Positions 45,113-54,521 of a stretch of 64,000 nucleotides of DNA are shown here, one piece after another. The notes beneath the pieces are model-generated. The model was not told the DNA's origin. It worked only from the letters and a program-made list of their open reading frames with translations, and did not search any database. The stretch covers positions 1,743,501 to 1,807,500 of the forward strand of contig NZ_CP152407.1 in assembly GCF_038958875.1 (NCBI RefSeq). Reading direction: 5' to 3'. This stretch comes from Acidovorax sp. FHTAMBA (GTDB lineage: Bacteria; Pseudomonadota; Gammaproteobacteria; Burkholderiales; Burkholderiaceae_C). The position numbers and the translations under genes are program-made. Positions within the stretch are counted from its first letter, which is position 1. Each line of letters opens with the position of its first letter.

Positions 45113-45365
45113 CCGGATCAAGACTCTTATTTCAGCCTGCACCGGTCAATTCATCATGCGCGTGGCGCGCATCGCAAGCCCAGGCTGTTTCTTCGTGACG
45201 AGTTGGGCTTGGCTGCACGGGGGCTGATGGCTTGGGGGAGCTTGCGGTGCCGCTGACGGCGACCGTCTAGTCGCTCTGGACACCTGGCGCGAACTGCGAG
45301 CGTGGGACGAGCTCAATATTGAGGCGTTCTACCCATTTCATCGACTGCTTAGACCCTCTTTCTCA

Positions 45366-46994
45366 ATGCACCACACATCAAACTGTGAACTGACCCCCTT
45401 CGAGCGGCTCAACCACGATTGCTTCTGCCTGAGCCTGGATCCAGCGGCGCTGGCGACCGCGCTCGATGCTGAACTCGGTTCCCCGAGCTTGTCGCAGCTG
45501 GTGAGGGAGCGATGCCCCTACCTGTTTGCCGCGCAACCAGTCTTTGTGGCGCGGCCCCCGCTGGATCGAATGGCGCACGTCGTGCGAGCCATTGAGGCGG
45601 TAGTGGCACTCCCGGCGTACCGGGAACAGGTTCTGGCGGATGCCCCAGCCATTGCGCACATTGGCGCAGGTGGCGCGCAGGGTGTGTTCTTCGGCTATGA
45701 CTTCCATCTGGATCAGGACCGTCTCGGCCTGATCGAAATCAACACGAACGCGGGTGGCGCGATGCTGAATGCGGTGCTGGCTCGCGCTCAGCGCAGCTGC
45801 TGCCAGGCTGTACAGGCAATGGCGCCCGACGGCGCCAGCGTCACAACGTTCGAACAGCGGCTGGTGGATATGTTTCGCCGTGAATGGCGACTGGCGGGCA
45901 ACTCTCGGCCGCTGGCCTCAATCGCGATCGTGGACGAGGCACCGCAGCAGCAATACCTGTATCCAGAATTCCTGCTATTTCGACAGTTGTTCGAGCGCCA
46001 TGGACTGCAGGCCGTCATTGCCGATCCGTCCGAACTGGCATGCCGCCACGGCAGGCTCTGGCACGGCGAGCTGGCCATCGACGTGGTTTACAACCGAGTC
46101 ACGGATTTCTATCTGGATCTGCCTGCGAACGCCGTGTTGCGGCAGGCGTGGCAAGAGCAGGCGGCAGTTCTCACGCCCCATCCCCAGGCACACGCGCTCT
46201 ACGCCGACAAACGCCGTCTGGCGTTGTTCAGTGACGAAGCTGCGCTGCGGGCGTTGGGCGTTGCCGATGACGACCGCCAGGTGCTGCTGGCGAACGTGCC
46301 GCGCACCGAAGTGGTCGATGCAGCGCATGGCGACCGGCTGTGGGCGGCGCGCCGGAGCCTGTTCTTCAAGCCAGCGGCCGGCTTCGGTAGCCGCGCTGCG
46401 TACCGGGGCGACAAGGTCACGCGTCGAGTCTGGGAGGAGATCATGACAGGAGCCTACGTGGCACAGGCCTTTGTGCCTCCGGGCGAGCGCGTCATTCCGA
46501 ATGAGGGAGGATCATCACAGTCTATGAAGTTCGATTTGCGCGCCTATGCCTATGCGGGAGGCGTGCAGTGGGTCGCGGCACGCGTGTACCAAGGGCAAAC
46601 CACGAACTTCCGCCAGCCGGGCAGCGGGTTTGCTCCCGTTTACACCACCGTGGATGCATCCGGCCGCGGAATGGGCGAAGCGGAGGGCGAATATGCCTCC
46701 TACGTGTTCCTGCTGGACGCGGAGGGCGAGGTGCACGCCTTGCCGCATGTGCTGTATGTGGCGCTCGCCCGGGGTCAGGCCTTGGCACCGATGTTGGCGG
46801 GCCGGACGCTGCGCCTGGCGGACTGGTATGTCCGGCTCCAGGCCGGCGGGGAACCGGGGGCGGTGGTCAACGAGACCTATGGGCTCGTTCGCTTCGACGG
46901 CGAGGGGCGCTTCAATTTGGAGGCTGCCCCAGGGGACACCGCGTGGCCGACTCCTGCGGAGCGTAGACGGATGCAGGAACTGCTGCTGTCGTGA
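45366..46994 (+). CDS. Uncharacterised ATP-grasp-like protein
   Basis: 542 residues, soluble, no signal. Features reminiscent of ATP-grasp ligases: LIEINTNAGGAMLN near 120, FFKPAAGFGSRAAYRGDK near 335 (nucleotide loop and Lys) and KFDLRAYAYAGGVQWVAARV near 385. The N-terminal third (LNHDCFCLSLD... LVRERCPYLFA) is unlike known ligases I can recall. The acceptor and donor are unknown. It is 253 nt after the PRPP synthetase and on the same strand, so it may be transcribed separately. No Shine-Dalgarno sequence is obvious. Confidence 0.6.
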   Translation: MHHTSNCELTPFERLNHDCFCLSLDPAALATALDAELGSPSLSQLVRERCPYLFAAQPVFVARPPLDRMAHVVRAIEAVVALPAYREQVLADAPAIAHIGAGGAQGVFFGYDFHLDQDRLGLIEINTNAGGAMLNAVLARAQRSCCQAVQAMAPDGASVTTFEQRLVDMFRREWRLAGNSRPLASIAIVDEAPQQQYLYPEFLLFRQLFERHGLQAVIADPSELACRHGRLWHGELAIDVVYNRVTDFYLDLPANAVLRQAWQEQAAVLTPHPQAHALYADKRRLALFSDEAALRALGVADDDRQVLLANVPRTEVVDAAHGDRLWAARRSLFFKPAAGFGSRAAYRGDKVTRRVWEEIMTGAYVAQAFVPPGERVIPNEGGSSQSMKFDLRAYAYAGGVQWVAARVYQGQTTNFRQPGSGFAPVYTTVDASGRGMGEAEGEYASYVFLLDAEGEVHALPHVLYVALARGQALAPMLAGRTLRLADWYVRLQAGGEPGAVVNETYGLVRFDGEGRFNLEAAPGDTAWPTPAERRRMQELLLS

Positions 46995-47162
46995 GCAGGC
47001 ATCGAACGGCGCCCCAAAATAACCGAGCGGAGTTGAAGCCGCTTGACCTTCCCACGGTGGTAAGCCCGAATATGTCGTTTCGGGGGGCGGGCACAGCTGC
47101 TGCTCACAAGCCAGCCAAGAATATTTTTCGCAGTATACAAACCGTAATCCAAGGAGCTTTCC

Positions 47163-47582
47163 ATGACTTCCGCCAACATCCTCGCCGTTGCCCTGTTCAC
47201 ATTCTCCGCAAGTGCGTTCGCCCAAGCCACCCTGTCACACGGTGGTCCCGAGCCCCAGCCCAGGCAGCTGCAGGAGTCGGCGGTTTCCGAGCCGCATCAG
47301 CACCGCTACGTATATATCGGTAGGGACCGCATCAAGACCCACCTCGACCGCCCGGCCGATAGCTCGGGCTCGCCCGACCTGCAACCGCAAGATCAAGCGT
47401 CCCCGGCCGAATCGAAGGAATACGAGTACGTGACGATTGGGCGGGACCGGACCAGGGTCCGTGTGCCCCGTCGGGCTGAGCGGTCTGGCCGCAACGCTGA
47501 GGCGATGGGTATCTCGGGAGAAACGCCTGCGCCAGCCGCGCCGCTTACCCGCGATGAGGACCTGAAGGGCGGCCCGAACTAA
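47163..47582 (+). CDS. Periplasmic protein with duplicated YxYVxIGRDR motif
   Basis: 139 residues; AAGGAGCTTTCC precedes the ATG and the signal peptide ends AFAQA. Two units, HRYVYIGRDRIKTHLDRPAD and YEYVTIGRDRTRVRVPRRAE, are an internal duplication. Otherwise Pro/Gln/Ala rich and probably poorly folded. Function unknown. Confidence 0.6.
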   Translation: MTSANILAVALFTFSASAFAQATLSHGGPEPQPRQLQESAVSEPHQHRYVYIGRDRIKTHLDRPADSSGSPDLQPQDQASPAESKEYEYVTIGRDRTRVRVPRRAERSGRNAEAMGISGETPAPAAPLTRDEDLKGGPN

Positions 47583-47629
47583 GCGGCCAAGCAGCAACCA
47601 TAGTGGCGCAGCCGTTCGGGGAATAGTGG

Positions 47630-48928
47630 TCAGCGCGCCTGGAAAGCTGCCGCCGCCAAGCCGACAAGAGCTACCACCACATAGCCCGCCGCCACGCGGA
47701 CACCCACCGCGCGGCCGGCAATGGTCCAGGCGAGGGTCGCCTTGGTGAGCATGTTGGCAGAGACGGCAAGTAGGATGGCGATGGCAGTAGTGGCAGCCGG
47801 GAGGTCGCCCTGCGCCAGCATCTGCACGCTGGAAACCAGAATGGCATCCACGTCAGCCAGACCGGAGACGAATGCGACGGCGTACATGCCGGCTGTGCCA
47901 AGGGCCTCGCGCGCGGCCCGGGCAGCCACGGCTACCACGCCGAGCACGACGCCGAATCCGAGCGCCGTGGGCAGGTCGAAGAGGCGGCGCGAGGCCTGCT
48001 GTGTGGCCGGGCCGCTGGCTTGCCGGCGGCGCCATTGCCATCCCGCAAAGAGGAACGCCGCCGCGGCGAGCAGCACCAGGAACAGGCCCATGCGAGGCAC
48101 AAGGCTGGGCTGCAGGACGGCGACGACCACGGCCATACGCAGGAACATCACGCCGCAGGCAGCGACGATCGCCGCCGCCACGGGCACATGCCAGCCTGGT
48201 TGGTTCCTTGCGGTTCGAGCAAGCGCCAGCGTCGCAGCGGTGGAAGACGCAAGGCCGCCCAGCAGTCCCGTCCAGAGCAGCCCCTGTTGCTCCCCCCTGA
48301 GCCGCACCGCCACGTGGCCCAGTAGCGACAGCCCCGCGATCAGGATCACTGCGAACCACAGCTGGTAGGGGTTAAGCGCGGCGTAGGGCCCATAGCCCCG
48401 GTCCGGGAGCAGCGGCAGCACCACGGCGGTGAGCACGCCCATTTGCAGGAGGGCATTAAGTTCGGCCGGCTGGATCAGGCGCAGCCAGCGGTGCAGCACT
48501 GGTTTCAGATCGAGCAGCAACGCGACGACCACGGCCGCCCCTACGGCGAGAATGGCCTGACCGCTTGCGGCCAAAGCGCCCAGACAGAAGGTGGCCATTG
48601 CTGCGACAGCGGTCGTGATGCTGAGGGTGCCGGCGGCCTCCGATGCACGCCGGAAAGAGACTGCGAACAGCAGGACGATGCCGATCAGGCCGGCGGCAAG
48701 GAGGAGACCGGGAGTGGAGGAGAGCAGTGCGAGAAGTCCGCCCAGCAAGCCGATGAGGGCGAATGTGCGCAGCCCGGCGACGCGACCACCCTCGGGCAAA
48801 TCGCGGTCACGCCAGCCGCGCTCCAGCCCCACCAGCAGACCCACGCCGAGCGCGCCGCCCAACGCTTGTGCGGCGCTTCCAAGTTTGATGAGATCCGGGT
48901 TCATTGATGGTGAAGTGTCGGCTGCCAT
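47630..48928 (-). CDS. MgtC/SapB and DUF4010-family membrane protein
   Basis: 432 residues with about twelve membrane helices. The N-terminal part has LGGALGVGLLVGLERGW and RTFALIGLLGGL as in MgtC-like proteins; the C-terminal half with FVSGLADVDAILVS fits DUF4010. The family may transport or sense cations, but its substrate is unknown. It is convergent with the preceding small gene. Confidence 0.8.
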   Translation of the reverse strand: MAADTSPSMNPDLIKLGSAAQALGGALGVGLLVGLERGWRDRDLPEGGRVAGLRTFALIGLLGGLLALLSSTPGLLLAAGLIGIVLLFAVSFRRASEAAGTLSITTAVAAMATFCLGALAASGQAILAVGAAVVVALLLDLKPVLHRWLRLIQPAELNALLQMGVLTAVVLPLLPDRGYGPYAALNPYQLWFAVILIAGLSLLGHVAVRLRGEQQGLLWTGLLGGLASSTAATLALARTARNQPGWHVPVAAAIVAACGVMFLRMAVVVAVLQPSLVPRMGLFLVLLAAAAFLFAGWQWRRRQASGPATQQASRRLFDLPTALGFGVVLGVVAVAARAAREALGTAGMYAVAFVSGLADVDAILVSSVQMLAQGDLPAATTAIAILLAVSANMLTKATLAWTIAGRAVGVRVAAGYVVVALVGLAAAAFQAR

Positions 48929-49136
48929 TGTCCAGGTTGCGCAGCACAGTCAGTCAATGTCATGCGAACGGGATTCAAGCACTGCCATTATCATCGCTCG
49001 CAGCCCCTCGTTTGGCCATGCACGCCTTGTCCCGCCTGTTGAAGATCAATATGGATCTAGAGGGCACTTGGGGTGGCTGGATCAGATCGTTGGCATGGTG
49101 TGCATGCTTCCCACGATTTCACGGAGTTCCTGATCG

Positions 49137-49796
49137 ATGTGCTTTTCGGCGACCGCCAGCCTGACAGCCGGCACTTTCCTTATGGGCGTGGGCATAGTGA
49201 CCACGCACATGGCCCGCACCGGTGGAGAGCGGGCTTACGCAGCGATCCCACTGCTGTTTGCTATCCAGCAGCTTACCGAAGGCGTGGTCTGGCTCAGCTT
49301 CGGCTGGGGCATTGACGCGGTGACAGCGGCGGCGACGCAGCTGTATTCCTTCTTCTCGCACGTGCTCTGGCCCGTGTACGTGCCTGTTGCGGCATGGCTG
49401 ATCGAGCCTGACCGCAACCGCCGACGCTTCCTGGCCGCCGTCTGCCTCGCCGGGCTCGGGGTCGGGGCATATCTGCTGTACGCGATGTTTGCCTACCCCA
49501 TCGTCGCCACCCCGGTTGGAGGCCACATCGACTACGCATCCCCGCATTTCTACATCGCAGCCTCCATGGGCCTTTATCTGACGGCGACGACCGTAAGCCT
49601 GATTCTTTCAAGCCACCGCTGGGTCAGACTGTTCGGGGTGCTTTGCCTAGGGTCGGCCGTAGCGGCGTACGCCTTCTACGCCCACTGGTTCATCTCCGTC
49701 TGGTGCTTCTTCGCGGCGGCAATGAGCATCGTTGTTGCACTGCACCTGATCGCCGCGCGAGGCGAAACCTCGGCCTTGGTGGAGAACGCTCGATGA
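49137..49796 (+). CDS. Uncharacterised multipass membrane protein (DUF6629-like)
   Basis: 219 residues starting CFSATASLTAGTFLMGVG, with six or seven helices and the conserved IQQLTEGVVW near 43. I connect it with the DUF6629 family by its N-terminal CFSATAS signature; function unknown. Its end overlaps the MFS gene by ATGA, so both are co-translated. Confidence 0.6.
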   Translation: MCFSATASLTAGTFLMGVGIVTTHMARTGGERAYAAIPLLFAIQQLTEGVVWLSFGWGIDAVTAAATQLYSFFSHVLWPVYVPVAAWLIEPDRNRRRFLAAVCLAGLGVGAYLLYAMFAYPIVATPVGGHIDYASPHFYIAASMGLYLTATTVSLILSSHRWVRLFGVLCLGSAVAAYAFYAHWFISVWCFFAAAMSIVVALHLIAARGETSALVENAR

Positions 49797-50983
49797 CTGT
49801 TCGCCGTCCAGCGGCGGCTTCCGCGCGCCAGTTCAGCGATATTCACTTCGTGCTGCTGCTTGTCGCAGGGCTCGCCGTGTCCATGTCGTATGGCGTGACC
49901 TTGCCGGTGCTTCCGGAGCTGGTGCCGCGGGTGCGGGGTGGCGGTGCCGACGTGGCCGCCCGCCACACCGGGTGGCTGACTGGCGCCTACACCGTGGCGT
50001 TGTTCGCGTGCTCGCCGGTTTGGGGCGCCGTATCCGACTTTCTGGATCGCCGTTGGGTGATTGCCATCGGACTCGCCGGCTCCGCCATCGCCTTGTCACT
50101 CCTCGGTACGGTCAGTTCACTTGCAGGTGTCTACGCCGCGCGCATCGGCGCCGGGCTGGTCGCGGCCGCCGTGATGCCGGCAGTGCTAGCCTATGTGGCG
50201 GAGACAACGGCACCGGAGCGCCGCCAGCGCCGCTTCGCCTGGGTGGCCTCGGCCACGGCGCTCGGCTTCCTGCTCGGGCCCGTGGCTGGCAGCGCAGCGT
50301 CTGCGCTCGGCAACCGGGTTTCAGGGCTTGACCTGGTGGCATCCGTGTGCCTGCTGGCCGCAGTGCTGGCCGCCCGCCTGCCACGAGTACAGGGTGCTGA
50401 GGACGCCGCAGGGTTGGGGCCGGCCATCGCGAATTCGAGTGTGTCCTTGGGCCGGATGCGCCGGGCGCTCCTGTTGACCGCAGCAGTGGTGTTCGGAATC
50501 ACGGTAGCCGAAGTCGGCCTGACACTCCAGGGCGGCCCTGTGGGGCCTTACTTTGCCTTGTGCAGCGTGCTCATGGTCGCAATGCAACTGGTAGGCTACC
50601 CAGTGCTGGAACGCTGGATCGGCGAGCACAGGCTCGTGTGGATTTCCCTTGCAGTGATGGCGGTCGGTGTGGGCCTGCTGTCCTGGCGGGCGCCTTGGAG
50701 TCCCGCCGTCGCTTTCGTATTGGCGGCCAGTGCCCTCGGTGTGCTGATCCCCGCACTCGCCGTCAGGATTTCCTCCGCAGCAGGGCTTCGACAGGGGCGC
50801 GCGATGGGCAGGCAGGCTGCAGCCGGCAACCTGGGTCAGGCAGGCGGTGCCGCGCTGACCGGAGTCCTGTTCTCCGCGGTGGCACCCGCGCCCTTCCTGC
50901 TGGCTGGAGCCATGCTTGCCGTCGGCGCCGTAATCGCTTGGGCGAAGCCCGAAGGCGTGGACGGCAGTTCCTCGGCAGGCTGA
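49793..50983 (+). CDS. MFS transporter
   Basis: 396 residues, twelve predicted helices, with the motif A region GAVSDFLDRRWVIAIG near 75 and LARPAHEY-free loops typical of drug:H+ antiporters of the 12-helix type. ARIGAGLVAAAVMPAVLAYVAE near 120 is motif C-like. The substrate cannot be deduced. It is coupled to the preceding membrane protein. Confidence 0.85.
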   Translation: MTVRRPAAASARQFSDIHFVLLLVAGLAVSMSYGVTLPVLPELVPRVRGGGADVAARHTGWLTGAYTVALFACSPVWGAVSDFLDRRWVIAIGLAGSAIALSLLGTVSSLAGVYAARIGAGLVAAAVMPAVLAYVAETTAPERRQRRFAWVASATALGFLLGPVAGSAASALGNRVSGLDLVASVCLLAAVLAARLPRVQGAEDAAGLGPAIANSSVSLGRMRRALLLTAAVVFGITVAEVGLTLQGGPVGPYFALCSVLMVAMQLVGYPVLERWIGEHRLVWISLAVMAVGVGLLSWRAPWSPAVAFVLAASALGVLIPALAVRISSAAGLRQGRAMGRQAAAGNLGQAGGAALTGVLFSAVAPAPFLLAGAMLAVGAVIAWAKPEGVDGSSSAG

Positions 50984-51005
50984 GGCGAGGCAGCCGCCGA
51001 ACGGC

Positions 51006-51314
51006 TCAAGCCATTCCTGCGGCCTGCATGGCGGCACGGATCAAGGTGGCCGCGGACCAGACCACGACTTCGCTGCCGCCATGCTCGCCGAGCACGTAGG
51101 TATGGACGTTCCTCGCGACGACGCCGCAGTGCCGCCGACAGTTCGGACCGCAGCCGCGCCGAGTCGAACGGTGCCGGAGCCCATCACTTGGCCCGGAGGC
51201 AGGCCCGGACACGTTCAGGGCGAAGAACGTGAGTGCATCCACCGGGTTGGGGCCGGCTAGCAGAAGGCCGCCGGGGTTCACGTGCAGGGCGGCTTCCACC
51301 AGCGGGCGCATGAT
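51006..51314 (-). pseudogene. L-lactate dehydrogenase fragment
   Basis: Minus-strand reading gives NPGGLLLAGPNPVDALTFFAL followed, after a frameshift, by GVVARNVHTYVLGEHGGSE and VVVWSAATL. These are the NPVD and GEHG(D/G)S (catalytic His) segments of lactate/malate dehydrogenases. The 5' part is missing: the frame stops at the Tn21-type inverted repeat at 51315. The C-terminal part is also absent. Confidence 0.75.
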
Positions 51315-51352
51315 CGGGTCGTCTCAGAATTCGGAAAACGAAGCACGCTAAG
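51315..51352. repeat. Tn21-subgroup 38-bp terminal inverted repeat
   Basis: GGGTCGTCTCAGAATTCGGA followed by AAACGAAGCACGCTAAG matches the Tn21/Tn501-type end next to merR except at a few bases. The merR stop codon falls inside it. I could not find the partner end after merA, so the transposon is truncated (no merD, merE, tnpR or tnpA). Confidence 0.85.
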
Positions 51353-51803
51353 GCGCAGCCACCCCGTGACCACCCCGCACTGACATCGCGAGGTTCGTTC
51401 CGTCTTGCAGTGACGCAATCAACGGGCAGGAAACGTTGCCGTTTCGCGCATGGCATGCACACACCAAGTCAGACAGCACGGCCTCCATGCGCGCCAGGTC
51501 AGCCATTTTCTCGCGCACGTTCTTGAGCTTGTGCTCGGCCAGACTGCTGGCTTCCTCGCAATGGGTCCCATCCTCCAGCCGCAGCAGCTCGGCGATTTCA
51601 TCCAGACTGAAACCCAGCCGCTGGGCTGATTTCACGAACCGCACGCGCGTTACATCCGCCTCACCATAGCGGCGGATGCTGCCATAGGGCTTGTCGGGCT
51701 CCGGCAACAAGCCCTTCCGCTGATAGAAGCGGATGGTCTCCACGTTGACCCCGGCAGCCTTGGCAAAAACGCCGATAGTCAGACACTCCAAATTGTTTGC
51801 CAT
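51348..51803 (-). CDS. merR: Mercury-responsive regulator MerR
   Basis: Represses the mer operon and activates it when Hg(II) binds. 151 residues; HTH TIGVFAKAAGVNVETIRFYQ; Hg ligands Cys82, Cys117 and Cys126 are all present. The C-terminus runs on to a TAG within the transposon end, slightly longer than the usual 144 residues. It is divergent from merT with the shared operator between. Confidence 0.96.
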   Translation of the reverse strand: MANNLECLTIGVFAKAAGVNVETIRFYQRKGLLPEPDKPYGSIRRYGEADVTRVRFVKSAQRLGFSLDEIAELLRLEDGTHCEEASSLAEHKLKNVREKMADLARMEAVLSDLVCACHARNGNVSCPLIASLQDGTNLAMSVRGGHGVAAP

Positions 51804-51808
51804 TTCGC

Positions 51809-51839
51809 TTGACTCCGTACATGACTACGGACCTAAGGT
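51809..51839 (+). promoter_or_regulatory. mer operator-promoter
   Basis: -35 TTGACT, spacer of 19 bp, -10 TAAGGT; the dyad CCGTAC-ATGAC-TACGG sits in the spacer, as for MerR activation by DNA untwisting. Confidence 0.93.
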
Positions 51840-51877
51840 TACGCCCTATCCCATTCAATTCGAAAAGGACAAGACGC

Positions 51878-52228
51878 ATGTCTGAGCCACAAAACGCGCG
51901 CGGCGCGCTCTTCGCTGGAGGGCTGGCCGCCAGCCTCGCCTCTGCTTGTTGCCTCGGACCGCTGGTTCTGGTCGCCTTGGGATTTAGCGGGGCATGGATC
52001 GGCAACCTAACAGTGCTGGAGCCGTATCGCCCGTTTTTCATCGGCGCAGCGTTGGTGGCGCTGTTCTTCGCTTGGCAGCGCATCTACCGCCCGGCGCAAG
52101 CCTGCACACCGGGTGAGGTCTGCGCGATTCCCCAAGTGCGAGCTACTTACAAGCTCATTTTCTGGATCGTGGCCGCGCTGGTCCTGGTCGCGATGGGATT
52201 TCCGTACGTCATGCCATTTTTCTATTAA
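51878..52228 (+). CDS. merT: Mercuric ion transporter MerT
   Basis: 116-residue inner-membrane protein with three helices that passes Hg(II) to MerA. The Cys pair SACCLGPLVLVALG lies in helix 1 and a second pair ACTPGEVC in the cytoplasmic loop. The ATG at 51878 is chosen to match the family N-terminus (SEPQNARGALFAGGLAAS). Confidence 0.95.
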   Translation: MSEPQNARGALFAGGLAASLASACCLGPLVLVALGFSGAWIGNLTVLEPYRPFFIGAALVALFFAWQRIYRPAQACTPGEVCAIPQVRATYKLIFWIVAALVLVAMGFPYVMPFFY

Positions 52229-52243
52229 TCACAGGAGTTCTTC

Positions 52244-52522
52244 ATGAGAAAAAAACTGTTTGCCGCCCTCGTCCTCGCTGCCGTTGTTGCCCCGGTGTGG
52301 GCCGCCACTCAGACTGTCACGCTGTCCGTACCGGGCATGACCTGCTCCGCCTGCCCGATCACCGTCAAGAAGGCGATTTCCAAAGTCGAAGGCGTCAGCA
52401 AAATTAACGTGACCTTCGAGACACGCGACGCGGTCGTCACGTTCGATGATGCCAAGACCAGCGTGCAGAAGCTGACAAAGGCAACCGGAGACGCGGGATA
52501 TCCGTCAAGCGTCAAGCAGTGA
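52244..52522 (+). CDS. merP: Periplasmic mercury-binding protein MerP
   Basis: 92 residues with a signal peptide ending VWA and an HMA fold with GMTCSACPITVKKAI. Captures Hg(II) in the periplasm and hands it to MerT. ACAGGAGTTCTTC precedes the ATG, 15 nt after merT. Confidence 0.96.
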   Translation: MRKKLFAALVLAAVVAPVWAATQTVTLSVPGMTCSACPITVKKAISKVEGVSKINVTFETRDAVVTFDDAKTSVQKLTKATGDAGYPSSVKQ

Positions 52523-52578
52523 GCCACTGAACCTTGAACCTTGAACCTGCGGCGATCATGATAAATAGGAGTTGTTGC

Positions 52579-54264
52579 ATGACCCAACTAAAAATCACCG
52601 GCATGACCTGCGACTCGTGCGCGGCGCACCTCAAAGGCGCGCTGGAGAAAGTGCCCGGCGTGCAGTCGGCGCTGGTGTCCTATCCGAAGGGCACAGCGAA
52701 ACTCGCCACCCTGCCGGGCACGTCATCGGACGCGCTGACTGCCGCTGTGGCAGGACTGGGCTACCAGGCAACGCTTGCCGATGCGCCACCGACAGACAAC
52801 CGAGCCGGATTGCTCGACAAGGTGCGCGGCTGGAAGGGGGCCGCCGATAAGCACATTGGCAACGAACGTCTGTTGCAAGTAGCTGTGATCGGCAGCGGTG
52901 GAGCCGCGATGGCTGCTGCGCTGAAAGCCGTCGAGCAAGGCGCGCACGTCACGCTGATCGAGCGCGGGACCATCGGCGGCACCTGCGTCAATATCGGCTG
53001 TGTGCCGTCGAAGATCATGATCCGCGCCGCTCACATCGCCCATCTGCGTCGCGAAAGCCCGTTCGATGGCGGGGTCGAAGCGACCGTGCCTGCGATTGAT
53101 CGTAGCAAACTACTGGCCCAGCAGCAGGCACGTGTCGATGAACTCCGCCATGCCAAGTACGAAGGCATCCTGGACGGCAATTCAGCCATCACCGTGCTGC
53201 ACGGTGAAGCGCGTTTCAAGGACGACCAGAGCCTTGTCGTCCGTTTGAACGAGGGTGGCGAGCGCGTCGTGATGTTCGACCGCTGCCTGGTCGCCACGGG
53301 GGCCAGTCCGGCCGTGCCGCCGATTCCAGGCTTGAAAGACTCACCCTACTGGACTTCCACCGAGGCGCTGGTCAGCGACGCCATTCCCGAACGCCTGGCC
53401 GTGATCGGCTCGTCGGTGGTGGCGCTGGAACTGGCGCAAGCCTTTGCCCGGCTGGGCAGCAAAGTGACGGCCCTGGCGCGCAACACCTTGTGCTTCCGGG
53501 AAGACCCGGCCATCGGCGAGGCCGTGACAGCCGCTTTCCGGGCCGAGGGCATCGAGGTGCTGGAAAACACGCAAGCCAGCCAGGTCGCCCATGTGGACGG
53601 CGAATTCGTGCTGACCACCGGACACGGTGAATTGCGCGCCGACAAGTTGCTGATCGCCACCGGCCGGGCACCGAACACGCGCAGCCTGGCCTTGGAAGCA
53701 GCGGGTGTTGTCGTCAATGCGCAAGGTGCCATCGTTATCGACAAGGGCATGCGTACGAGCAACCCGAACATCTACGCAGCCGGTGACTGCACCGACCAGC
53801 CTCAGTTCGTCTATGTGGCGGCAGCGGCCGGCACCCGTGCCGCGATCAACATGACCGGCGGCGATGCGGCGCTCGACCTGACCGCAATGCCGGCCGTGGT
53901 GTTCACCGACCCGCAGATTGCCACCGTGGGCTACAGCGAGGCGAAAGCGCATCACGACGGGTTCGAGACCGACAGTCGCACCTTGACCTTGGACAACGTG
54001 CCGCGGGCAGTGGTCAATTTCGACGCCCGCGGTTTTATCAAGCTGGTGGCCCAAGCGCGGACCGGGCGCTTGATCGGTGTTCAGGCGGTCGCGCCAGATG
54101 CGGGGGAACTGATCCAGAGCGCGGCGTTGGCCATAAGGGCCGGCATGACGGTGCACAATCTGGCCGACCAGCTGTTCCCCTACCTGACGATGGTCGAGGG
54201 CCTGAAGCTCGCCGCGCAGACATTCACCAAGGACCTCTCGCAACTGTCCTGCTGCGCGGGATGA
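52579..54264 (+). CDS. merA: Mercuric reductase MerA
   Basis: FAD flavoprotein that reduces Hg(II) to Hg(0) with NADPH. 561 residues from the ATG at 52579 (TAGGAG upstream), the length of the Tn501 enzyme. The N-terminal HMA domain has GMTCDSCAAH; the redox pair is in GTCVNIGCVPSK; the C-terminal vicinal Cys558-Cys559 (SCCAG) completes the site. Last surviving gene of the mer operon; merD and merE are missing. Confidence 0.97.
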   Translation: MTQLKITGMTCDSCAAHLKGALEKVPGVQSALVSYPKGTAKLATLPGTSSDALTAAVAGLGYQATLADAPPTDNRAGLLDKVRGWKGAADKHIGNERLLQVAVIGSGGAAMAAALKAVEQGAHVTLIERGTIGGTCVNIGCVPSKIMIRAAHIAHLRRESPFDGGVEATVPAIDRSKLLAQQQARVDELRHAKYEGILDGNSAITVLHGEARFKDDQSLVVRLNEGGERVVMFDRCLVATGASPAVPPIPGLKDSPYWTSTEALVSDAIPERLAVIGSSVVALELAQAFARLGSKVTALARNTLCFREDPAIGEAVTAAFRAEGIEVLENTQASQVAHVDGEFVLTTGHGELRADKLLIATGRAPNTRSLALEAAGVVVNAQGAIVIDKGMRTSNPNIYAAGDCTDQPQFVYVAAAAGTRAAINMTGGDAALDLTAMPAVVFTDPQIATVGYSEAKAHHDGFETDSRTLTLDNVPRAVVNFDARGFIKLVAQARTGRLIGVQAVAPDAGELIQSAALAIRAGMTVHNLADQLFPYLTMVEGLKLAAQTFTKDLSQLSCCAG

Positions 54265-54521
54265 AGTTGTACCAGTGACTTATCGTGGAGAATTCGTACA
54301 CCAGCTCGCCGAAGGCGGCCTCAAGCAATCGGCGGCACGCGTTTCGTCTTTCGACAAGGAGGATTTGCATCGGGTTTCGGCGCGCTGCGACGCCGCATGA
54401 CAAGTTCGTAATGGTTCGGTCAGTGGCCGGCCGAGGGTGGTCTTCAGAATTGATGTCATCAGAGGTCGCAATCAAAGCCGCGCATGGTGTTCGGCTCGAG
54501 CCCCTGGCGAAAGGAACCAAC
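54265..54521. other. Junction sequence after merA, no gene seen
   Basis: No transposon end or mer gene can be recognised. Short frames on both strands have no family resemblance. The right border of the mer insertion probably lies here. Confidence 0.35.

Noticed and set aside
54265..54521. merD or merE after merA
   Set aside because: No frame with their motifs; the mer operon appears cut after merA.
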